64,000 nucleotides of DNA, taken from Sorex araneus (lineage: Eukaryota > Chordata > Mammalia > Eulipotyphla > Soricidae). The number at the start of each line of letters is the position of its first letter. The first letter of the stretch is position 1. Under the pieces are notes generated by a model that saw nothing but the letters and a program-made list of their open reading frames with translations, had not been told where the DNA came from and did no database searches. Made by a program: the position numbers and the translations under genes. The stretch covers positions 159,711,697 through 159,775,696 of the forward strand of contig NC_073306.1 of assembly GCF_027595985.1 (NCBI RefSeq). Reading direction: 5' to 3'. Positions 10,971 through 64,000 of the stretch are shown here, in pieces.

Positions 10971-12014
10971 AACAAGGTAAAGACTGTATTTATGAAGTGA
11001 GTCACCAGAAGAAACAGATCACTCTTTTCCCAAATTTTCTTGTGAACATGAAACCATACAGGAAAATTAGGCCCACCTTGCTCACACAAGTGCCTCGCAT
11101 ATAAGGGAATTGTGTTCTAAACTGAAAACCGAACAACGAAGGATCCGAAATAACTTTCTTACATCGGCTCTGCTGACGAAGAGTCCCATGTCTGGGGCAC
11201 CACTTCTTCAGGGCAAAGGCTGTGGTGTGTGTGGAATAATGCACTTTACTTAAGGCTCTGAGATTCAGTTCTGATCAAAGACTCTGAAGAAATGCTGTAA
11301 ATTTATATTACACGTTGTTCTCGATTGCTTTCTCCTTATCTCCACCAACCCTAATCATCTATACTGCCTTTGGTCTGTACCTTCCAGGTTTTGGTAAAAA
11401 CCTGACTCAAATGGTTGGTTGGAGAGCTTTTTTTTTTTTTAAAAATCATTGAAAAGTCCTTTATACAAAAAGATATCCAGTATTATATTTCTCTATGGTA
11501 ATAAAACAAAAACAGTGAGAAACCTAGGCTTGAAAGACTTTTCTTACCCCTGACAAACAAAAATACATTACAGTACTTTATGGAGATAACTCTAAAGCAG
11601 TCAGCACTTTCTGTAGAAATTCCTGGTTCTCCAAGGTAATTAAGTGTCTCTAGAGGGGCAAGGAAAGCACAGACTCAGACATTTACAGCTTAAAAAATAC
11701 CTTTAACGTCATTAGTCCAGCCTCTCAATGCAAAAAATGTAAACAATAACAAAGTATATTTTAAACTATAAAAGACCATTAATATAATTAACCTTAGGAA
11801 ATAATGATTGCAAACGAGCCATGAAAGTTTAAGAATTTTTAATACTTTACAAACGTCTTTAGTATATTTTTGTACTAAGTAGGATCATACAATAAAAAGC
11901 AAACATCCTACAGCAATGTCATACACTTACTATTGCAATTCAGATTAAATTCTACTATTTCTTTTACAATTCACGGCACAAGTTTATCATTCCTTAAAAA
12001 TTAAAACGTTTCCC
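10971..12014. other. intergenic, nothing recognised
   Basis: AT-rich with a T run near 11430. No supported feature. Confidence 0.45.
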
Positions 12015-12310
12015 TTTTTAACAAAATGGATAGATCTTGAGATGATTAAGCTAAGGGAAATAAGGAAGTGAAAGACAATTACCAGATGGTTTCACTCATG
12101 TTGAACATAAATAACTAAAGCAAACTGTTTTTTTTAAAAAGTGAAAACTATCGTGATTACTGGAGGGAAAGAAAGGGAAAAGAATGAGTAGAGGGTCTTT
12201 TTGGTGGTGGAGGGCAGGGAAATTTTGGAAATGCGTAATCTATAGAGACACGAAGATAAGCACTTGAAACTCCATTAATACAGAAAGAAAATTAGATAAA
12301 TCAAAGTTTT
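12015..12310 (+). mobile_element. L1 3' fragment, old
   Basis: 'atggatagatcttgagatga', 'agctaagggaaataaggaag' and 'atggtttcactcatgttg' match the order of L1 3' regions. Confidence 0.6.
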
Positions 12311-13210
12311 AAGACTCAGCATTGTCCAAGAGTCCCTGGGCATCTTAATACTAAATTCTTCACAAATTCATACCTTTATATAATCTAAAACATGCATCTC
12401 TGTAAGCATAAAATACATCTACGTTTGTTAATTGTATTAAATAAATCACCCCTAAAATAGCATGCTTCATTTCATTTTGATGTGCAGATTTGGCTAAACA
12501 TTTCTTTCAACTGAGCCACAATTTTTCACACGACCAATGAATCTATGAATTAAAGACTTTCTTCAGGAGAGCACATCTGAGCAGAGAATGTGGTCCAGTA
12601 AGCCCACTAACGAAAATCAGAGATGCACAAGGCACAAGGAAAATTCACCCATTAACTAGATAAATCTATAGACATTAAATTGCCATCCAAATCTAAACAC
12701 AAGAATGCATCAAACCCCCAATAGAAAGAGAACACTTGCTTTGCCTAATGGATTTTTTAAATGGCAGTTTAAAGACACGAGCACTTTTCTCCATGCCTGA
12801 AAGAGCCATCCTCAACCTCAGTTTTCCTCTTTCCAGCTCCCAAGAGAGGATCACATAAGCCAGGAGTGAATTCACTATCAAATTCGTAAGATCTGAAACA
12901 TACCATGACACACTTAGGCACCTCCCGTTCCAGGATTTTCTTATACTCAAAAACCACTTGCCAAGTCTCTTCCATCAATCACTCACTTCCTAAGCCTGGT
13001 CCTGCGCCACCTCCCAACCCCGGTCAGCATGTTCACCGGCTCCCACTCCTCAGGAGAGGTCTTTTGAGTTGTATTTCCGTCTAACCCCACCCTTGTCCAA
13101 GGACGGTTTCTCATGTCAAAGACTAAGCCCAAATGTAACCCTACTCTCCAGAACACAATGACTTTTACTTAAAAATACCTGAAGATGGTAGTCACTTCCT
13201 GGAAGAGAAA
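12311..13210. other. intergenic, nothing recognised
   Basis: No repeat or gene supported. Confidence 0.45.
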
Positions 13211-13214
13211 GGTC

Positions 13215-13460
13215 TGGAAGTTAACAAAGGGGGTGGGGGGTGGGGGTCTTGGGGTTGTCTGTGGGATCGAGTGAGGCACCGTGTATATCTAAACCACCAT
13301 ACCAAACATGACTGAACCCACGGGACCCAAATTACAATGATTAAATTAAGAAGTATCTGTCAGGTATTCAGGGTAGGGGGTGGGAGGAAACCTGGTGTCA
13401 CTGTGGAGGGATGCGAAGCCCTACCGTAAACAAATCTGTAAATAAAAATTAAATAATATA
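13215..13460 (+). mobile_element. possible L1 3' UTR remnant
   Basis: A G-rich tract, 'gtgtcactgtggagggatg' and an ending 'tctgtaaataaaaattaaat' recall the other L1 3' ends here. Weak evidence. Confidence 0.35.
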
Positions 13461-13529
13461 TCCTCTAACCCCTTACAACTTAGTAGCCTTTTACTGAACT
13501 AACATTTGGGGACAGGGTATCCAACCGGG

Positions 13530-13670
13530 ATTTTTGGCCAACAAGGCAATCAGTTCAGTGTGAGCCCCGAGGGCGCAATGCTGCTTGGGCCCTGAAGTCC
13601 TGAGAATCAAACCCAGGTCAGGTACGTGCTAGGCATGTCTCTAATTACTGTATTATCTCCTGTCTTGTCA
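13530..13670 (-). mobile_element. short-form SOR SINE, degraded
   Basis: 'gagaatcaaacccaggtcag' and 'actgtattatctcctg' mark the reverse-complement head. The body is strongly altered. Confidence 0.5.
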
Positions 13671-13970
13671 GATACTTGACTGAGCTTTTAAAGCAAGGTC
13701 TTATCTACCCTCCTCCTTGACAAGAACAGACAGCATACTCCATCCAATCTGGAGTTCCTGCCATCCCAACAAACCCTCAAATCTGGCCATGAACATCATA
13801 AACACAAACCATTAAAGAGAACCATTAGACCCTTTCTATGTACAAAACTTCTGCTCTCTGAAAAACCCGGAAAAAAAAAAATCACAAGCTGAAACAGTCC
13901 AGGAAGACATTGGCCAAATACCTCTCAAAGGACAGCCATACAGGATGCATCAAGTACTCTTGAATTTGAG

Positions 13971-14048
13971 CTGGGATGCAGTTCAGTTGTAGAGTACTTG
14001 CCTTGAATGTGTGAGATCCTGGGTTTGGTCCCCCAGCCCTTAAAAACA
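13971..14048 (+). mobile_element. ID-like tRNA-derived short element
   Basis: 'gagctgggatgcagttcag', 'ttgtagagtacttgccttg', then 'cctgggtttggtcccccagc': A and B box layout like tRNA-Ala-type ID elements, and distinct from the SOR head. Confidence 0.5.
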
Positions 14049-14589
14049 CCATTTCAAAGAGATCTTAAACCCAACAGTAAAACAAATTACAAAAGGCAAA
14101 GGATGTAACCAGTCACTTCACCTGATTAAGAATGGCAAACAGGTACATAAAATGATGCCCAATACCAATGAAGACAAGCTATTAGTGATACATGAATAGA
14201 AACAAAGTACTTTAAAAATGGCAAAGAAATTAAAATAAAAATGGATCAAGAAAATATTGGCGTTTGAAGCATTGGAGAATAGTAAAATAGTATATAGCAC
14301 TGTGAAAACTGTCTTGACCATTTCTCACAAATATGTCCTTATAGAACCTAGAATTGTTTCCTAGTGATTTACCCAAAAGAAAATAGAAACCTTTATCCAC
14401 ACAAAGGTCAGCATGCAAACAGCTTTACTCTCATTGGCTGAAGTCTGAAAAAGTCAACTTTCTAGCAACAAGTGAATGCATATAAGTATGGTACACAATC
14501 ATTTTCATTTATACTTACAAATACTGCACATTTATATTATCATAAAAACACATGCTGTTTGTTGTATGTAACATGGAAGAATATTTTGT

Positions 14590-14700
14590 TTGGGGGCCAC
14601 ATCCAGAGGTGCTCAGAGAGCCATACACAGGGACGGAAGCTAGGTTGGCCACATGCAAGGAAACTGCACTATCTGCTGTACTATCGCTCGGACCCTGAAC
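14590..14700 (-). mobile_element. short-form SOR SINE, internally deleted
   Basis: 'ttggccacatgcaaggaaac' and 'tactatcgctcggaccc' give the reverse head. The middle is shortened. Confidence 0.6.
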
Positions 14701-15402
14701 ATCGATAAATCTTACGGTCCATTACAGCCAATGAGAGGAACCAGACTTAATACACTACATACAGAATGGTTCCACTACCACCTCTGGAAAAGGGGACACT
14801 AAAAGGACATCACCAAGCACTTAGAGTGGGGTTTTGATGACATTAACTGCAACAGGATAGAGGAAACTGGGGTGATAAAAATGTTCCTAACAGATCACCC
14901 AACTGTTTCTATTTACTCACACTGCAGGTTGTAGTAAAGCTCATTTATTGTATGCCAATTACGTATCAATTATAGCAGAACCTTCTTTAACATGAATATT
15001 CTTAGAGCTTGTTAAAATCCTAACATGACTGAGGTCCGATTAAAGTGTCACAAAACCACCAAATTACTTAACCCTGAAATTGCAAATGGCTACCTAGAAT
15101 CTATGTTTAGGAACCAAAGGGGTAATGTAAACTTTCCAACAGATTTCCACAGAAATTTGGATTTCCAACTTTATTTGAAGTAGTATCAGGAATTCTGAGT
15201 TAGTGATCTGAGTTTATTTCAGCCCTCATCACACCCATGGGCTCACACTTAGTAATCTAACTTAATTGATTATTTATTATCACTTTCCTCTGCAAATCCA
15301 ACACCTATGTCCTCTCAATACCTACAAAGAACTTTAAATAGACTTAAAGCTCTTTATAGTTTCACACAACACACGAGTTGGTGTTTCATGAAATGCAGAA
15401 TG
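14701..15402. other. intergenic, nothing recognised
   Basis: AT-rich, with no supported gene or repeat. Possible old L1 debris near 14710-14900. Confidence 0.4.
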
Positions 15403-15530
15403 TGGGCCAGAGAGGCATCAAGGTGCTTGCCTCACATGCTGTCAGCTTGAATTCAAACCAAGCACCTCATGTGGTCCCCGGAGCCCTGCCGGGAGCAATC
15501 CCTGAGCTTGCAGTTATTAGTACCACAAAT
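15403..15530 (+). mobile_element. short-form SOR SINE, 3' truncated
   Basis: 'gggccagagaggcatcaagg' head and 'ggtccccggagccctgcc' body. The tail is replaced by unrelated sequence. Confidence 0.65.
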
Positions 15531-16060
15531 GAATTTTAAAAAACCAAATAAACCCAGAATTTCTACAGTGAAAAATCACTATTAAGTAAAACTGTCAGAA
15601 AAAAATTACACACACACACATGCAAGTCTTGCCTGTGTTGTGTGAGTGAGGGAAATGAATGTGTTGTCAAAGCTAATGACAGACTTGATTAGGTTACATT
15701 TACTAGTCTATTAATTATAAATGAAGACTGAACAAAGCATCTTTCATGTAGAAAATATGCCCACACCCCTTTAAAAAAATTTCTTAAAAGTCTGTCCTAA
15801 ACACAGTAGACAACTGGTGACAGGTGGCTAGAAAGAACATCTTTTGCTAGGTTAAGTCCAGGTAAGTAACACAAAAATGAGTTATCAAGCCTACGCTAGC
15901 AAACTCAGTAAGCAAACAGAACTCCATTAACTAACAAATTCATACCAATAATGGAATTAAAGTCACTGCAACAAGATCTCAAAAAAGTACATTTGTCTTG
16001 CCAATGGAAAGATAAACTATATGAATTACTTGTATTAATGACTATCTACAACACCACCTG

Positions 16061-16155
16061 TTAATAGGGATGTTACTAGTAACAGTGACAGGGATGTTAC
16101 TAACAGTGACAGGGATGTTAATAGGGATGTTACTAGTAACCAGTAACAGTGACTG
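16061..16155. repeat. small minisatellite, agggatgttac / agtaacagtgac units
   Basis: Four 'agggatgtta' units alternate with 'ctagtaacagtgac' pieces. The units 'gttactagtaac' are self-complementary. Confidence 0.8.
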
Positions 16156-16314
16156 AAACTAGCTAAGTCTCCCATCTCAATTTTAATAAAAAGAATCAAA
16201 CCAGTGCTTAATTTTATATCAAGTATGCCAAACTTTTGGAGTCTGAACATCTTCAAGTTCGGTGTCAATTATAACTGCACTTGAAAATGTTTTTCTTACT
16301 ATAAGAATTCTGAT

Positions 16315-16553
16315 AGGGCTATAGAATTCGTGATACCACAGCAGTAGGGCATTTGCCTTCGACGCAGTTGATTCCTCCACCCCTCCCGGAGAGCCCAGCA
16401 AGCTACCGAGAGTATCTTGCCTGCACGGTAGAGCCTGGCAAGCTACCCATGGCGTATTCAGATATGCCAAAAACAGTAATGAAAGTCTCATAATGGAGAC
16501 GTTACTGGTACCCGCTCGAGCAAGTCCACGAGCAACGGGATGACAGTGATACA
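16315..16553 (+). mobile_element. long-form SOR-type SINE with altered head
   Basis: The head is shortened and diverged, but the body (agagcccagcaagct / agagcctggcaagct, 'gtctcataatggagacg') and the end gggatgacagtgataca are clear. Confidence 0.8.
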
Positions 16554-16726
16554 TAAGAATTCTGAAGTCCATTATAACTTAATAATCAAATGTTGTATTT
16601 GGTTAATTTTTAAGATGTTGCTAAAGGAACATTTCAACATGTGGGAAAGTTGTCAAGATCTATGATGGACTTTACAGTCTCCAGTCACATTCAACATTTT
16701 CAAGTAATAATCTGACATTTCACATT

Positions 16727-16879
16727 TATTTTTTTGGGGGGAGGGTATTGGGCCACACTTTACAATGCTCACAGATGACTTTTGAGTGGAACTGTGGAGG
16801 ACCATATGTGGTGATGGGGATCAAACTCGGGGTTGGCTGCATGTAATGCAAGTGTCTTACTGTGCTCTCTCCAACCCCA
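16727..16879 (-). mobile_element. short-form SOR SINE, diverged
   Basis: 'gggccacactttacaatgct', 'accatatgtggtgatgggga' and 'gtgctctctccaacccc' read as the reverse complement. Confidence 0.7.
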
Positions 16880-17374
16880 AGATGGTTCAAACTTACAGTA
16901 AGACGAAGTATGGCTTAATTGCTTGCAAGGCTCATATAATCTTAAACTACTAAGTATATGCAAGTCCCCTGGGAAGTACAAGTTCTAATGCTTCCTATCC
17001 AATCTGAACCATAGAAGAGTTCACACTCCAGAGAACCTGAGGGGATTAGGAGTGTTCATATCTATAAACTATGTGGGGGGAGGGGGGTGAGAGGAGAAAC
17101 AGGCTATTCAGCCAAGAGAATGAAGGACAATGAGCCATCAAATATCTGAATGGTATTATGCAGTAGTAGTGTCTACTTTTACTAGAAACAAAAGTTAGAA
17201 AACTTAGTCACCAAGAAGTATTTTAGCTCTGAGATGTTTTCAAAGACAATGGGTTTTCTTTAAAGTGTCTGAGCAAAGTTGATGACCATTATAATTAGAG
17301 GAGAAGCCCAAGTCTCTGCACTTATCTTTAACCTAAACTTCTGTCACAAGGTTGAGTACAGAACTGCTCCTTCC
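16880..17374. other. intergenic, nothing recognised
   Basis: One G-rich tract near 17070-17090, otherwise featureless. Confidence 0.45.
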
Positions 17375-17478
17375 ATTAGAAGCCAGTGGGTAGGGCGCTT
17401 CCCTTGTATGAGGCTGATCCAGGTTTGATGCCCAGCGTCTCCTATGGTCGAGCCCCGGCAGACGTGGCCCCCAAAAAA
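17375..17478 (+). mobile_element. short-form SOR SINE, truncated both sides
   Basis: 'gtgggtagggcgcttccctt' through 'gtttgatgcccagcgtctcc' to 'acgtggcccccaaaa'. Confidence 0.65.
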
Positions 17479-17791
17479 CTTCTTGCATAAAAAAATTAAC
17501 AACATTTTAGCTAGTTTAGTTGTATGGTATTTATACACACAAAGGTTCAACTTATTTGGTGTCATAAGGTCAACAAAATGTCGCTATTTGCCTCTGAGAG
17601 AAAAAACCTCAAGGGGGGGAACCTTCGAAAGGGGCTAATTATAGCTTAATTTTCTCCTTAAAACTGAAAAGGAGGATTCAGTCAATAGTAGGAACTATAT
17701 GAACAAGGGGAAATGTAACCACTTTCGTATTCAAGATGTCAAATCAGTAAGATAAAGGGGTTGGGAACACCAATTTTAAGAGCTCTAGCTT

Positions 17792-17885
17792 TGAGGCGGA
17801 GAGAGGTGAAATACTGTGCTGGTAAGGTGCTTGCTTTGCATGCTCGCTGGGCTTCACCTACCAGGTGTGGCCTAAACCCCAAATA
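17792..17885 (+). mobile_element. short-form SOR SINE, body deleted
   Basis: Head 'gtgctggtaaggtgcttgct' joined to tail 'caggtgtggcctaaacccc'. Confidence 0.55.
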
Positions 17886-19329
17886 AATTTTAAAACATGT
17901 TACGCAAAAATCATTACCCTTGACATTAGTATCAGCGATTAAGAAACTCTCAAGCTCTTGAGGTGTGGGCAGTGTAGCAAAACTGGAGTCAAAATGGCGG
18001 CAGTGAGCACCACAATGAGAACACCGCCAAAGACGCTATTGCTTAGAAAATAAAGAACTTATTCACCCACTATCCCTAGAAAAAACAAACGCCAATTTTG
18101 GTTCTACATATTAGAAGCTCTGTAACTTTAACTTGATGAGGAAACAAATCTAACCTCAAGATTTTTAAGAACTACATACAAGCTGTAGCAATTCTGAAAT
18201 CTAAAGTTGGATGTTCAGAATATAAAGAGATCCAACTGATTTAAAATGTCCGTTGCATCCATTTCAAGAGGCAACACATTACCTTTTGCCAGAGCTGCCT
18301 TTTCAGCAGAAACCATGTGAGCAAATAACTAGACTTGCTTAATATAACCTTAAAACATTCTAGCAGATGTTGATGTTGCCAACACTCAATCTAGGTTAGT
18401 TTTTAACCAATTAAATGTAACCTAAAATATTTCCACATGTAGATTAGTTGATGGAAACAAAAACAGGCATTTATAAAAAAAGCACATTAACTCTTTAAGT
18501 CATTTAGTAGTAAGAACTGCCTACACTAAAAAGTATCACAATGTTCCTGAAAAGTTAATCTGTCCAATTAGCTCCCATAAGCCATATAGTACAAAACAAG
18601 GTTTGAAGTGTATTTAAATTCCAACTATGATCTTTAAAATTGAAATATTTTTGTAGAAAAGGAATAGATGAGGCAGTCATTAATAAGTACAGTATTTAGT
18701 CTTCGAATTAAAGGAATCCATTTATTATAGTCTGATGGACCATACCAAACATTTCATATGTGGTTAAAACGTTTTTTTACCTGTCAACAATTACAAAAAA
18801 AAAAAAATGGAAAGACAACTTTGAATCTTAATACATCACATTATAATTACTTCATATGTTTATAAAGCACCCTCTACTGAGAATTTAGCAAAAACTGACT
18901 GAGATTGCTCATGCCTCCTAATCTCCATTTGATACTAATCAATATTTCAGAGGCTAGAGTGTTAAAAAGGTTTCTTTATAACAAGATTGCCCCAAAAAGC
19001 AATTAACAAAATACAAATTAACAGCCTTATGAAATGAACTTAAAAGATAAAGAGAATGCTATCCTTTCAGTATTATGTCTTTGGAATCCAATTTCAAATA
19101 AAGGCTACACACTATCCCATTAGATTACATCCTGATTAACCTAACAAAGTACTAAGCTATGCTCTTAAAAAATATTGCTTTAATGACTACTTTATCGATG
19201 GAGTAGTCCTTGTGGAAAGATGTTAAATATGTAATCACAGCATAATTATAATTTTTGAAAGCCCACATGGGAAGAGAAGAAGCCATACTTAAGAAACACT
19301 AGAAGAAAGATATCAAAGTGCTTTGGCCG
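17886..19329. other. DHX15 3' flank, no repeats recognised
   Basis: AT-rich single-copy-looking sequence beyond the inferred cleavage site. It could hold a longer alternative 3' UTR (AATAAA on the minus strand at 18726-18721). Confidence 0.45.
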
Positions 19330-19779
19330 AAATTAGTATAAATAGACTTTATTGAAGTCAGTGCCTCTGTACTGAGACAGAAGATTGTGTCTACATAAGC
19401 ACAAGTTGTAACATTTCACAACTTCTAAAAGGAATGTCAACAATTACAACGATCATGCATACCATGGTCGATAATCACATTTTAGAAGCATTTTCAACCA
19501 TTTCTAAAGAAATGCTTATAACATTGTTATATATAGAACTACTTTCAATAAACTGCAAAACATTGATCGACTTTTCCAGTATAAGCTACAGTGTCAACAC
19601 AAAAGGGAGGCATAAATGTTTAATTTATGAAATCAGAATGGAATATTTACTGTAAAGAAAAATTAAAAAGCTTTCAAATAAAGGCCATTATTGAACCAAC
19701 GTGAAGAGCACAACTTGAACTTTTGTTCATTCATCTTTTAAAGCTGTCCTCTGAATAACTTCAGTTCTAAGCATTGAAT
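19330..19779 (-). other. DHX15: DHX15 3' untranslated region (approximate end)
   Basis: AT-rich sequence after the stop with no repeat seen. The end is inferred from the AATAAA signal at 19353-19348. A weaker ATTAAA at 19624-19619 could give a shorter form, and an AATAAA at 18726-18721 could give a longer one. Confidence 0.75.
19348..19353 (-). terminator. DHX15: DHX15 polyadenylation signal AATAAA
   Basis: The plus strand reads tttatt, so the minus strand is AATAAA, about 430 nt past the stop. Downstream on the minus strand is a T-rich stretch (tatctttcttctagtgtttc) that fits a cleavage-stimulation element. Cleavage is expected near 19325-19335. Confidence 0.75.

Positions 19780-64000
<44,221 letters not shown>

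Noticed and set aside
17985-18025. aaaatggcggcagtgagcacc, YY1-like motif resembling a promoter
   Set aside because: It is isolated, with no CpG island, no open frame and no splice signal nearby.

Overview
The window is mammalian nuclear DNA, most likely from a shrew (family Soricidae, probably Sorex). The animal is inferred from dozens of copies of a tRNA-derived SINE whose near-consensus copies begin ggggctggagcgatagcac, carry a gggttcgattcc B box, and end gtgtgacccaaaaagc plus an A-rich tail. This is the SOR-type SINE I know from shrews. L1 3' ends, simple repeats and a CpG island complete a typical mammalian picture.

One gene dominates: DHX15, the DEAH-box RNA helicase orthologous to yeast Prp43, on the minus strand. 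All 14 coding exons are present. They run from the ATG at 63667 to the TGA at 19782-19780 and all junctions are GT-AG. The exons sum to 2397 nt, giving 798 residues plus stop, with every helicase motif intact. The human protein is 795 residues; the three extra residues fit one extra tripeptide in a His/Ala/Ser/Gly-rich repeat in exon 2. A TATA-less CpG-island promoter lies at the right edge. A 3' UTR of about 450 nt with an AATAAA signal at 19353-19348 ends the gene.

Positions 1-19.3 kb lie downstream of DHX15 and are mostly intergenic: L1 3' fragments (1-400, 1478-2100, 5385-7118, 12015-12310), SINEs and unremarkable AT-rich sequence. The one non-repeat signal there is a possible plus-strand terminal exon at 3260-3478: an acceptor-like tract, 72 open codons, a stop, and an AATAAA about 70 bp later. 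I do not recognise the protein.

Two SINE forms share a tRNA-like head but differ in the body. The short form is abundant and A-tailed. The long form (six copies) carries an internal direct repeat of about 40 bp and ends in gacagtgctacagtg-like sequence without poly-A. Five short-form copies have clear target-site duplications and look young. In the introns most SINEs lie antisense to DHX15. I found no CRISPR array, operon or novel enzymatic system, and none is expected here.
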